This document shows positions 1 through 7,560 of a stretch of 64,000 nt of DNA, one piece after another. A program made the position numbers and the translations under genes. The DNA lies in assembly GCA_964517555.1 (NCBI GenBank), contig CAZFEF010000001.1, forward strand, positions 62,001-126,000, given 5' to 3'. Each line of letters starts with the position of its first letter. Within the stretch, counting starts at the first letter, position 1. Origin of the DNA: DAONDZ01 sp964517555 (GTDB lineage Bacteria; Patescibacteriota; Patescibacteriia; Patescibacteriales; UBA12465). The notes beneath the pieces were generated by a model, which searched no databases, was not told the origin of the DNA, and saw only the letters and a list, made by a program, of their open reading frames with translations.

Positions 1-213
1 GAAATTTATTCCGGCCCAACTGGTTACTTGCAGCAGTTTCTCTACCGCCCCCTTGGTTTCTCTTTTTTGATCGGTGTCTTCGATTCTTAAAATAAATTTT
101 CCTCCCTGGCTACAGGCGATGAGGTAACCAAAAAGAGCCGTACGTAGATTGCCGACGTGCAAGAATCCAGTGGGTGAAGGAGCGAAACGCAAGCGAACGT
201 TTTTATCATTCAT
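1..213 (-). CDS. gltX: Glutamyl-tRNA synthetase, N-terminal part (runs off the window)
   Basis: Class I aminoacyl-tRNA synthetase that charges tRNA-Glu (or tRNA-Glx). Only the first 71 codons are present; the gene continues beyond base 1. The translation begins MNDKNVRLRFAPSPTGFLHV, with the family signature RFAPSPTG, the HIGH-like motif HVGNLRTALF and, further on, RIEDTD, all in the expected order. The ATG at 213-211 lies only 4 bases after the end of the upstream WecG-NUDIX gene, so the two are probably co-transcribed. Identity is firm; whether it is discriminating or not cannot be told from this fragment. Confidence 0.93.
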   Translation of the reverse strand, partial: MNDKNVRLRFAPSPTGFLHVGNLRTALFGYLIACSQGGKFILRIEDTDQKRETKGAVEKLLQVTSWAGINF

Positions 214-217
214 ATAA

Positions 218-1387
218 TTAGATAATTTCTTTTAACTTGTTTAAGAATATTTCAGCTGAAGGTCGGCGAAGTGGATGAATGAAGTCTAAGGCTTCTTCTA
301 AATTAATCCAGCGATAGGCTGAGTGGTCCCAAAAATTTATTTTTATATCTTGATCTTGGCCTTCAAATTCAGCGATTACTAGGGCTTGCTTTTGCCCCTT
401 ATAGCCGGTATGTCGTTGGTTGGGAAACTTTCCCATCTCAGAATCAAATTGATAGCGATAAAGGAAGTCATAGACGGCCATCACTTTGAACTTATTATTT
501 CCGATCTCTTCTGTCATTTCTTTAATACCAGCAGTTTTGATATCTAATCCATCGGTTCCTCCTTGGGGAAATTGCCAGTGTCCAGGGTTTAAGGTTCTCT
601 CCACCATCAGTACCTGATAGTTGTCGGCTTTTCGGCGATAAAGCACGCAGGCAACGTTAGGACGATATTTTAGAGGTTGAATAAAACGAGATTTGATAAC
701 TTCTAGCGGGAAGATTATAAAAGCTCGATAAATTCTTTTAAAGCGTCGCGGCTGCTTAATCAACCGCCAGAGCCATTCAAAACCAATAGAGCGTATTGGT
801 CGAGGGGCGCGTTTGGCTTTTTTAGTCAAAAAATCTAAGGCCCCACCGATGCCAATGGCCACCTTTAGCCCTGGTATCTTTTGATAATTATGGAAGATAA
901 ATTTTTCTTGATATGGTGCGCCTAGGGCTACTAGAATAATATCTGCTGTCGGTAATTTTTCCGTTTCTTCTTTGCGTCCTATTTCTTTGATAATAAAATT
1001 AAGTCGAGGATATTTTTGTCGAATTATTTTTTCGATATCGGCCGCTCGAGATAATCCCTGACTCCAGGGTAGAAAAAGCACTGTTTTGTTTTTGTTTTCA
1101 GCCAGCTTTAATATCGGATTAACTAGGTCTGCTCCGGTGACTCGAGGCAGGCGACGGCCATAGAGCCAGGCGGCGAATTTTAAACCGATGCCATCGGCCA
1201 AGGATAGATCCGCTCGATTTAATATATAGAACAATTCTTCATCGTGGTTTCTAGTGGCTTCTAAAAGTATCTCTGGATTGGGAGTAACCAGAAAATGGGG
1301 CTTGGCTTCTTCTAGCCAAACCTCAATTTTTTGCATTACTTCCTTTTGATTACAACCCGAAAGGGTGATGCCGAAAAGGTTAACCAT
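218..1387 (-). CDS. WecG/TagA/CpsF glycosyltransferase fused to a C-terminal NUDIX hydrolase domain
   Basis: A 389-aa two-domain protein. Residues 1-235 carry WecG/TagA marks: TPNPE (35-39), ADGIG (64-68), PRVTGADL (81-88), GAPYQEKF (156-163) and GIGGALDFLTKKAKRAP (179-195). Known members transfer an N-acetylhexosaminuronic acid or ManNAc residue onto a lipid-linked sugar at the membrane face. Residues 243-389 are NUDIX-like: WQFPQGG (271-277) followed by KEMTEEIG (289-296), which keeps the metal-binding E-x-x-E-E core but is one residue shorter than the RppH spacing. Its substrate is unknown; a sugar nucleotide would suit the partner domain, but that is inference. It starts almost at the predicted transcription start and runs into gltX. 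Confidence 0.85.
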   Translation of the reverse strand: MVNLFGITLSGCNQKEVMQKIEVWLEEAKPHFLVTPNPEILLEATRNHDEELFYILNRADLSLADGIGLKFAAWLYGRRLPRVTGADLVNPILKLAENKNKTVLFLPWSQGLSRAADIEKIIRQKYPRLNFIIKEIGRKEETEKLPTADIILVALGAPYQEKFIFHNYQKIPGLKVAIGIGGALDFLTKKAKRAPRPIRSIGFEWLWRLIKQPRRFKRIYRAFIIFPLEVIKSRFIQPLKYRPNVACVLYRRKADNYQVLMVERTLNPGHWQFPQGGTDGLDIKTAGIKEMTEEIGNNKFKVMAVYDFLYRYQFDSEMGKFPNQRHTGYKGQKQALVIAEFEGQDQDIKINFWDHSAYRWINLEEALDFIHPLRRPSAEIFLNKLKEII

Positions 1388-1395
1388 ATAGCTTA

Positions 1396-1423
1396 ATTAT
1401 ATAATACCGACAGGTTTTGGCAA
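1396..1423 (-). promoter_or_regulatory. Sigma70-type promoter for the WecG-NUDIX gene
   Basis: On the minus strand, TTGCCA (1423-1418), a 16-bp spacer and TATAAT (1401-1396). The expected start of transcription, about 7 bases on, falls within 2 bases of the ATG at 1387, implying a leaderless or nearly leaderless mRNA. Confidence 0.6.
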
Positions 1424-1456
1424 CTGGTATAACTATTTCCCTGTCTTGGCAAATTA

Positions 1457-1465
1457 TGTTATAAT
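1457..1465 (+). promoter_or_regulatory. Extended -10 promoter for the CorA-like gene
   Basis: TGTTATAAT, an exact extended -10 element (TGnTATAAT), 42 bases before the ATG. No good -35 box is visible at the usual distance, as is common for extended -10 promoters. Confidence 0.5.
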
Positions 1466-1506
1466 AAAAGCAGCTAATTGACTTAATTATTAAGCCAAGA
1501 ATTATT

Positions 1507-2469
1507 ATGCCTCAGTACAAAAAAATATCAGATCACATTTCCCAAATTGTCATCAATAATCCTAAAAACAAAGGTAGTCTAAAGTGGGTTAACATTAGTA
1601 ATGCTGGTAAAAAGGAGCTTGATTATCTAAAGAAGAATTTTGATTTCAATTTAGCCCATTTGAAGGCCTCGATCTCTACAGTTTTTTCTCAACGACCGAT
1701 GATTTCCGAAGAGAAAGGTTATTTTTTTATGATTTTGCATTTTCCGATTTATCATAATGGTTTAGTGATGGCTGCGGAAATTGATTTTTTTATCAGTCAT
1801 GGCTATTTAATTACTGTTCACAATCGCAACATACCGGCGCTCAATATCTTTTTTGAAAGATGTAAAACCGATGCCTCTTCCCTCTTGGTTTATAACTGGG
1901 AGTCATCCATTATTTTGCTTTATGAAATTTTAGAGAGATTGATCAATGATTGCTACGTCTTAATCGATCGCAACAGTGTGGGCATCGCCAGGGTTGAAGA
2001 TTTAATTTTTTCCCGTCGTCAAAAAGAGGCTGTTACCCTAACTCTTAATTTACGTCGCAATATCATTAATCTGCGCAAGATATTGCAGAATCATCAAGAT
2101 ATATTAGGTCGTCTGACTTTGGTTAAAAGCAGCTTAGTTCCTCAGGCTCATATTCGCAAACACTATGACAAACTAGTTGAACATTCCAAAAAAATCTGGA
2201 CTACCTTAGACAATCAAAAAGAAATGATTGAAGTTTTAAATAATACAAATGAGTCGTTGTTAAATGATCAGATGACTAACATTATGAAGACTTTAACAAT
2301 TTTTTCGGTGATCGTTTTCCCTTTAACATTATTAGCGGCTATATTTGGCATGAACGCTAAATATATGCCTTTTGTAGAACATCCTTATGGTTTTTGGGTG
2401 ATTATCGTTATTATGCTTATTTGTTCGGCGGGGATGTTGGTTTTTTTTCGAAGAAAGCACTGGGTATAG
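1507..2469 (+). CDS. corA: CorA-family divalent metal transporter
   Basis: A 320-aa protein, the usual CorA length. CorA proteins form pentameric inner-membrane channels for Mg2+ or Co2+ and relatives carry other divalent metals. The N-terminal 250 residues are hydrophilic and helical (cytosolic funnel). Two membrane segments follow at about 262-280 and 295-314, with the diagnostic GMN motif at 281-283 at the end of the first, then a basic tail (RRKH). In the loop after GMN, family members usually have a acidic residues before TM2; here it reads VEHPYGF. The gene stands alone, between its own promoter and a terminator. Ion preference cannot be read from the sequence. Confidence 0.9.
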   Translation: MPQYKKISDHISQIVINNPKNKGSLKWVNISNAGKKELDYLKKNFDFNLAHLKASISTVFSQRPMISEEKGYFFMILHFPIYHNGLVMAAEIDFFISHGYLITVHNRNIPALNIFFERCKTDASSLLVYNWESSIILLYEILERLINDCYVLIDRNSVGIARVEDLIFSRRQKEAVTLTLNLRRNIINLRKILQNHQDILGRLTLVKSSLVPQAHIRKHYDKLVEHSKKIWTTLDNQKEMIEVLNNTNESLLNDQMTNIMKTLTIFSVIVFPLTLLAAIFGMNAKYMPFVEHPYGFWVIIVIMLICSAGMLVFFRRKHWV

Positions 2470-2490
2470 TTTTTTTATTTAGATAGATAA

Positions 2491-2517
2491 AATAGTCCAG
2501 AAAATGGGCTATTTTTT
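2491..2517 (+). terminator. Intrinsic terminator after the CorA-like gene
   Basis: Stem AATAGTCC (2491-2498) / GGGCTATT (2506-2513), one G-U pair, loop of 7, followed by a T-rich run. Confidence 0.7.
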
Positions 2518-2532
2518 GTTTTCTAATTTATA

Positions 2533-2561
2533 TTGACATAAACGATTAAACGTGATATACT
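2533..2561 (+). promoter_or_regulatory. Consensus promoter for the GT4 glycosyltransferase
   Basis: TTGACA (2533-2538), 17-bp spacer, TATACT (2556-2561) with an extended TGA before it. The predicted start leaves a 5' leader of roughly 13 bases with no Shine-Dalgarno sequence. Confidence 0.75.
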
Positions 2562-2580
2562 ATGGAGTTAGTAAAACTAT

Positions 2581-3690
2581 ATGAAAATTGCTTTAATTGG
2601 ACAAAAAGGTATCCCCTTAAACCATGGCGGCGGCGTGGAAAAACACGTTGAGAACTTAGCCGTTAGATTAGTGGAATTAGGCCATGAGGTTTTGGTGTAT
2701 ACTCGTCATAACTATACTGACAAGAGACTGAAAGAATACAAAGGCGTAAAGATTATCAGTCTGCCCAGTATTAATTCTAAAAACTTGGATGCTATCACCC
2801 ATACTTTTTTGGCTTGTATTGATGTTATTTTCCGTAAGGTAGATGTGGTTCACTTCCATTCGATTGGGCCTTCTTCTCTGCTGTGGCTAGTGCGTTTGTT
2901 TAGACCCAAGACTCCGGTCTTGGCCACTTTTCACAGTCAATGTTATTTCAACGAGAAATGGGGACGCTTCGCCAAATGGTATTTGCGTTTAGGTGAATTT
3001 ATGGCTTGTCGAGTGGCTACTCAGTTGATTGTCGTTTCTAAGTCTTTAGAGAATTATGTTGGCAAAAAATACAACAATCCTCGCATGGTTTATATCCCTA
3101 ATGGTGTAAATACCCCTGATATCCTTGAGGCTCAAGAGATTAGGACTCGTTGGGGCTTGGAAAAAAATAGTTATATCTTAAACTTGGGGCGCTTGGTAAA
3201 AAACAAAGGAATTGAATATCTAATTTCCGCTTTTAAGAAAACCCAAACTGACAAGAAGCTAGTTATTACCGGGGATGGTCCGATTTTGGAAGAATTGAAA
3301 ACCTTAGCTGGCGATGATCGTCGTATTATTTTTACCGGTAGCCACACTGGCCAAGTTTTTGGTGAATTATTCTCTAACGCTTTATTGTTTGTCCAGCCTT
3401 CCGAATCAGAAGGTCTGTCTATTTCTCTATTGGAAGCTATGTCCTATGGTCTTCCCTGTTTGGTTAGTGATATTCCGGCTAACGTTGAGGTGGTGGAAAA
3501 TTCAGCTTTGATTTTTAAAAGCCAGGACGAAAATGACTTATTGGCCAAATTAAATTTGGCTTTAGATAATCCGGAACTCTTACAGAGAAACCGAGAACAA
3601 ATGCTGACTTTGGTCAAGCAAAAGTACTATTGGCCTGACCTGGTCGACCAAATTGTCTCGGTCTATCAAAAATCTACTAAAAAAGCTTAA
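2581..3690 (+). CDS. GT4-family glycosyltransferase
   Basis: A 369-aa protein with GT-B architecture. The start MKIALIGQKGIPLNHGGG is the glycine-rich N-terminal loop seen in GT4 enzymes, and the second half has the donor-site pattern E-G-L-S-I-S-L-L-E-A-M (E-x7-E type) followed by SYGLPCLVSD. Such enzymes transfer a sugar from a nucleotide donor to a lipid-linked or exported acceptor at the cytosolic membrane face, with retention of configuration. No membrane segments are seen. It is transcribed from its own strong promoter. Donor and acceptor are unknown; WecG and the cluster at 59-64 kb are likely partners in the same surface glycan. Confidence 0.88.
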   Translation: MKIALIGQKGIPLNHGGGVEKHVENLAVRLVELGHEVLVYTRHNYTDKRLKEYKGVKIISLPSINSKNLDAITHTFLACIDVIFRKVDVVHFHSIGPSSLLWLVRLFRPKTPVLATFHSQCYFNEKWGRFAKWYLRLGEFMACRVATQLIVVSKSLENYVGKKYNNPRMVYIPNGVNTPDILEAQEIRTRWGLEKNSYILNLGRLVKNKGIEYLISAFKKTQTDKKLVITGDGPILEELKTLAGDDRRIIFTGSHTGQVFGELFSNALLFVQPSESEGLSISLLEAMSYGLPCLVSDIPANVEVVENSALIFKSQDENDLLAKLNLALDNPELLQRNREQMLTLVKQKYYWPDLVDQIVSVYQKSTKKA

Positions 3691-3695
3691 AATAC

Positions 3696-3803
3696 GGGGA
3701 TTACTTCTAGCACTTGACATAATTACTAAAATTATATAAAGTGTTGAGTCAGATAATCCCCCGCTTTAGTTTTTAGCTTATATTGCCTGAATATTAAAGC
3801 GGG
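3696..3803 (+). promoter_or_regulatory. Overlapping inverted repeats and weak promoter before the first lipoprotein gene
   Basis: Two hairpins share bases: GGGGATTA (3696-3703) pairs with TAATCCCC (3754-3761), and CCCGCTTTA (3760-3768) pairs with TAAAGCGGG (3795-3803), so they are partly exclusive. Between the arms of the first lies TTGACA (3714-3719) with TATAAA (3735-3740), spacer 15, a weak promoter. Could be terminator or regulatory; I cannot decide. Confidence 0.35.
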
Positions 3804-3859
3804 AGATTGTCTCTTCGGTCTTTTACAATTCACAGTATATTAACCAAATCCTTTCAACA

Positions 3860-5026
3860 ATGAGAAAATTCCTTTTAGCTTTGTTTGTCGCAGTTGTAGC
3901 TTTAAGCTCCTGCAAAAAAGAAACGACCGATGCCTATACGGGCGACGATCAGAATCAGAATTCGACGGCCTACCAGATCAGCTACAGTTTCGGAGGAAAA
4001 CAGACGACCGGACTGGTTTCGAACGGCGATACCCTGTATTGCCCGATCGGAAAAGTGCTTTTTGAGTTGATTCCGACGGCCAATGCTGACTGGACCTTCT
4101 ATACGAGTTCCTGGTCCATGCTTTCGACTGCCGCCAGTATCAATGAGGCCGCTTATACCTTTTCGACTTTGGGGTGGTACTACCTGACAGTAGTGAATCC
4201 CGCGCTAGGGATCAATATTACGGTAGTGATCAATGTCAACAACGGCGTACAACCGGTAACCCCGCAAAGCGTTCGTTATGTCGGTGCCTGGTACAACCAG
4301 AATACCAACGAAATGAATTATGTGTTCCGCGGTCCCAAAGTGTTTCTGTCGGCCACTCAATTCTTTCAGGTTGGTGACGCCTGGAACAACGGCTTTGCCG
4401 AAGTTTTTTCTGGCATGCACATGGTTGGTGCTGATAGCGTTGATGTGGAAATTGCGTTTTCGGCAACCACCGCCCCGTCGCTTAAGAAATTCTGTTATGG
4501 AGCCACTGTTCTTGGTACGAATACCTGGGTTTCCGGTTGCGATGGTTTATGGCATACCGGCCTTTCTGGACCCGGCAATGACCTCTGGTGGTTCTACCCG
4601 TCATACGGAACGGCAGTTCCGCACGGAGGTAATACAGCCACAGTGCCTGGAAGTATTCCTGACAACAACGGATCGGTGAATCCGGATATCGCCCCCATGA
4701 CGATTTCCGGGACTAACCTGCGAATTTACTGTTTTATTCCTCCGTTGTCGTATAATGCCCTGATCGGCGCAGGCGCTTATAACCCGCAGTTCCATTATAA
4801 ATCAGCTCCTCATTACGATCCTTTCCCTGTAGGAGCTTGGACTACGGCCACCTTTACGCCTACCAGCACGAACAAAAGCTATTATTATGCTGATCTTACC
4901 ATGCCGGCCAATACCACGATCTGGTTTGAGTGGAGCCAGGCCCTAACCTTCATTCCGATGGTTAACCAAGAAAGCTTATCCGATTCTTGGGATATCATTA
5001 ACAATTGTTGCAAGGTTAGCAACTAA
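3860..5026 (+). CDS. Bacteroidota-style secreted lipoprotein, 388 aa
   Basis: Unrecognised function. Residues 1-18 form a signal peptide with lipobox LSSC, so Cys18 would be lipidated and the protein anchored outside the cytoplasm. The following KKE and a linker rich in D, N and Q are typical of Bacteroidota lipoproteins rather than of this group. The rest is Thr/Ser/Asn/aromatic-rich with no membrane segment, suggesting an all-beta exported domain. Four cysteines near 213-226 and at the C-terminus (NNCCK) may form disulfides. The gene is visibly richer in G+C than the genes around it. The bases before the ATG (CAACA) contain no Shine-Dalgarno. These points suggest acquisition by transfer, together with the next gene. 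Confidence 0.75.
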   Translation: MRKFLLALFVAVVALSSCKKETTDAYTGDDQNQNSTAYQISYSFGGKQTTGLVSNGDTLYCPIGKVLFELIPTANADWTFYTSSWSMLSTAASINEAAYTFSTLGWYYLTVVNPALGINITVVINVNNGVQPVTPQSVRYVGAWYNQNTNEMNYVFRGPKVFLSATQFFQVGDAWNNGFAEVFSGMHMVGADSVDVEIAFSATTAPSLKKFCYGATVLGTNTWVSGCDGLWHTGLSGPGNDLWWFYPSYGTAVPHGGNTATVPGSIPDNNGSVNPDIAPMTISGTNLRIYCFIPPLSYNALIGAGAYNPQFHYKSAPHYDPFPVGAWTTATFTPTSTNKSYYYADLTMPANTTIWFEWSQALTFIPMVNQESLSDSWDIINNCCKVSN

Positions 5027-5050
5027 GATTCAGTCAAAAAAACTAAAAAA

Positions 5051-5074
5051 GCCCTGAAAAACACAGGGCTTTTT
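5051..5074 (+). terminator. Intrinsic terminator after the first lipoprotein gene
   Basis: Perfect stem GCCCTG (5051-5056) / CAGGGC (5064-5069), loop of 7, then TTTTT. Confidence 0.85.
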
Positions 5075-5090
5075 GATATCCTTAGCTATC

Positions 5091-5119
5091 TTGACATATT
5101 TTTATTTATATGCTATAAT
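5091..5119 (+). promoter_or_regulatory. Perfect-consensus promoter for the second lipoprotein gene
   Basis: TTGACA (5091-5096), exactly 17 bp, then TATAAT (5114-5119) with an extended TGC just before. The match to both sigma70 boxes is complete. It gives a leader of about 120 bases, which contains the hairpin listed next. Confidence 0.9.
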
Positions 5120-5154
5120 TGGCCTATAAAGTTCTTTGACCCTATTCCTCTAAA

Positions 5155-5205
5155 TTTGACTGTCAGCTAAGTATTTAAGTTTTGAATATTTGGCCGACAG
5201 TCAAA
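5155..5205 (+). promoter_or_regulatory. Hairpin in the 5' leader of the second lipoprotein gene
   Basis: TTTGACTGTC (5155-5164) pairs perfectly with GACAGTCAAA (5196-5205), one more A-T pair outside, loop of 31. No T-run follows, so it is not a terminator. It leaves the ribosome-binding site (GGAGG, 5236-5240) free and may stabilise the transcript or bind a regulator. Confidence 0.5.
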
Positions 5206-5248
5206 TAAAAATTATAAACAAACAATATAATAATTGGAGGAACATATC

Positions 5249-5812
5249 ATGAGAAATTTCGTTTTTTTACTGGCAATTTTCGCCTTGCTGTTTAGTTCAT
5301 GCAAAAAGGAATACATTGAACCTTATGGCAATGGCGTGGACACCGTTTACGTTAATGGCGGGAACAACAACAATAACAATAACCCGCCCACCGGCTGGCA
5401 TTACGCTGCTACGACCCCCACAATGACCGGGAATGAGTTTGCCTGGAACCTTTCCAATTCTTCCCTGGATCCCACCGGGAAAGAGATTTTCGTAGTATGG
5501 ATTTCCAATTCGGGAGCCATCAACTACAACAAATTATTGGACGGCGTTTCGGGAGTTTTTTCCGGCGGCAGTATCAACAGCGGCACCATTAGGATGACAT
5601 TGAGCCCGAGCTATGGAAAACTGAAGTTCAACTTCGCAGTCAATTCCGGGCCACCGTCGAACAAATGGTTCTGGTTTATAGCCCAGGGCCCATTGGTTCA
5701 GCTTCCTTGCCAGCACACATCAGGCGGACTCTGTTTTGACGACGGCGTCAACAACCTGTTCTCTACCCTCTACTCGGGTGGAAACTGGGTCGCTGGAGAC
5801 CCCTGTCCATGA
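5249..5812 (+). CDS. Bacteroidota-style secreted lipoprotein, 187 aa
   Basis: Unrecognised function. I start it at the ATG at 5249, which has a full GGAGG at 5236-5240 with 8-base spacing; the in-frame TTG at 5234 lies inside that site. The signal peptide ends in lipobox FSSC followed by KKEY. A flexible linker follows with a run of seven Asn and PP, then a compact Gly/Ser/Trp-rich domain with Cys pairs near the C-terminus (LPCQHTSGGLC and a final CP). The linker style and signal peptide match the neighbour upstream, so the two may be a pair from one donor, but the ribosome-binding site and promoter are strong here. Likely anchored in the membrane and facing outward. Confidence 0.75.
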   Translation: MRNFVFLLAIFALLFSSCKKEYIEPYGNGVDTVYVNGGNNNNNNNPPTGWHYAATTPTMTGNEFAWNLSNSSLDPTGKEIFVVWISNSGAINYNKLLDGVSGVFSGGSINSGTIRMTLSPSYGKLKFNFAVNSGPPSNKWFWFIAQGPLVQLPCQHTSGGLCFDDGVNNLFSTLYSGGNWVAGDPCP

Positions 5813-5837
5813 TCAGGTCAAAGATCTTTCAACAAAA

Positions 5838-5864
5838 AAGGAACCCCCAAAAGGTTCCTTTTTC
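5838..5864. terminator. Bidirectional terminator between the lipoprotein gene and pyrG
   Basis: AAGGAACC (5838-5845) / GGTTCCTT (5853-5860), with A-run before and T-run after, so it can end both the plus-strand lipoprotein transcript and the minus-strand pyrG transcript. Confidence 0.85.
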
Positions 5865-5879
5865 ATTTGTCTAAATAGA

Positions 5880-7541
5880 TTATTTTTTCTTTCCCTTTAA
5901 TTCCTTGCAGACTTTGATGAACTCAACAAATAACGGATGTGGGCTTAAAGGTCGGGAGACATATTCTGGATGAAATTGAGTGCCGATAAAAAAAGGGTGC
6001 TTGGTAATTTCAATCGCTTCTACTATCTGGCCGTCAGGTGAGGCGCCGGCAATGGTTAAGCCATGTTTTTCCATTATTTCTCGGAAGTCATTATTAAATT
6101 CATAGCGATGACGGTGTCTTTCTGACACTGTTTTTTTGTCGCTGAATTTTTGGTAGGCTTTGGCTAGGTGGGTTTGCGGAACAATCTTGCAGGGCCAGCC
6201 GCCTAAACGAATGGTGCCGCCATAGCCTTTTTCTTTTATTAATTTTTCTTGTCCGGGCATGATATGAATTACTTGGTTTTTAGTGTTTTTGTCTACCTCT
6301 TCTGAATTGGCATCTTTGAGGCCGCAGACATTACGAGAGAACTCAATCACCGCCATTTGCATGCCATAGCAAAGACCGAAGTACGGGACTTTATTTTCTC
6401 GACAATATTTAATAGTTTTTATCTTCCCTTCTGAGCCGCGACTGCCCCAACCTTGAGGGACGATGATGCCGGCTAATTTTTTTAAGACACCAACACCCTT
6501 CTTTTCTATTTCTTCGGTATTAATCCATTCTATTTCTACTTTGGTGTGGTTATGGGCGGCGGCGTGTTTGACGGCTTCAATGACGGAAATATAGGAATCG
6601 CCTAAGGAAAAATCACCAGTGGCGAAGTATTTGCCAACTATGCCAATTTTAACTTTGTCTTTAGCGGTTTTTAGATTACGTACCATCTTAGCCCACTCCT
6701 GATTATTATGCTTGCCAGGTTTTGGTTTAAGTTTTAAAACTTTCAAGATGTTTTCTCCCAGTTTGTCTCTTTCGAAATTAAGCGGAATATCATAAATAGA
6801 GTCGGCGTCCGGAGCGGAAATAACGTTTTCTGGTAAGATGTTGCAGTTAATCGCTATTTTCTCGCGGCGAGCCTGGTCAATGTCCACTTCGGAGCGAGCG
6901 ATAATAAAGTTGGGCTGGATGCCAGCGCCGTTTAGACTGCGAACTGCATGCTGGGTAGGTTTGGTTTTCATTTCGCCGATTTTATTAGGTAGCGGCAAAT
7001 AGGAAACCATAACAAAAGCGACGTCGTCTGGATGATAGAGCTTCATGACTCTAGCAGCCTCTAAAAATAACAGGTTCTCATATTCACCCACTGTACCGCC
7101 AATTTCAATGATCATAATTTCAGCCTTGGTTTTCTCTACGGCTTTTTCAATGCGGTCTCTGATCTCTTGAGGGATATGCGGCACCACTTGAACGCAGCGG
7201 CCTTTATATTCTAAATTTCTTTCTTTGTTGATAACGGTTTGATAGACTCGACCGGTGGTCATGTAGTTTTCTCGGTAGATATTTTTATTCAAAAACCGCT
7301 CGTAGTTACCAATATCCTGGTCAGTTTCATCGCCGTCTTCAGTGACGAATACCTCGCCATGTTCCACGGGGTTCATGGTGCCGGCATCGACATTGATATA
7401 GGGGTCCATTTTAATGGCACTGACTTTAAAGCCTTTAGCTTGCAGGATTTCGCCGATCGAAGCCGTGGTAATACCTTTACCAACGCCGCTCATCACTCCT
7501 CCGACGACAAAGATAAACTTAGTGCGGTTTTTTTCCGACAT
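5880..7541 (-). CDS. pyrG: CTP synthase (glutamine-hydrolysing)
   Basis: Makes CTP from UTP, ATP and glutamine in the cytosol. At 553 aa it is of the usual length. The N-terminal synthase domain has GGVMSGVGKGITTASIG (14-30), the ATP/UTP P-loop region, and KMDPYINVDAGTM (44-56). The C-terminal class I glutamine amidotransferase domain has the nucleophile Cys391 in FGLCYGMQ and the His-Glu pair in QFHPEYVSRP near the end. The oxyanion strand reads PQGWGSRG where PGGFG-RG is usual, a small deviation. It lies 19 bases after the S41 protease gene on the same strand and probably shares its transcript; a bidirectional terminator follows. Confidence 0.96.
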   Translation of the reverse strand: MSEKNRTKFIFVVGGVMSGVGKGITTASIGEILQAKGFKVSAIKMDPYINVDAGTMNPVEHGEVFVTEDGDETDQDIGNYERFLNKNIYRENYMTTGRVYQTVINKERNLEYKGRCVQVVPHIPQEIRDRIEKAVEKTKAEIMIIEIGGTVGEYENLLFLEAARVMKLYHPDDVAFVMVSYLPLPNKIGEMKTKPTQHAVRSLNGAGIQPNFIIARSEVDIDQARREKIAINCNILPENVISAPDADSIYDIPLNFERDKLGENILKVLKLKPKPGKHNNQEWAKMVRNLKTAKDKVKIGIVGKYFATGDFSLGDSYISVIEAVKHAAAHNHTKVEIEWINTEEIEKKGVGVLKKLAGIIVPQGWGSRGSEGKIKTIKYCRENKVPYFGLCYGMQMAVIEFSRNVCGLKDANSEEVDKNTKNQVIHIMPGQEKLIKEKGYGGTIRLGGWPCKIVPQTHLAKAYQKFSDKKTVSERHRHRYEFNNDFREIMEKHGLTIAGASPDGQIVEAIEITKHPFFIGTQFHPEYVSRPLSPHPLFVEFIKVCKELKGKKK

Positions 7542-7560
7542 AACTTTATATTTAGATGAT

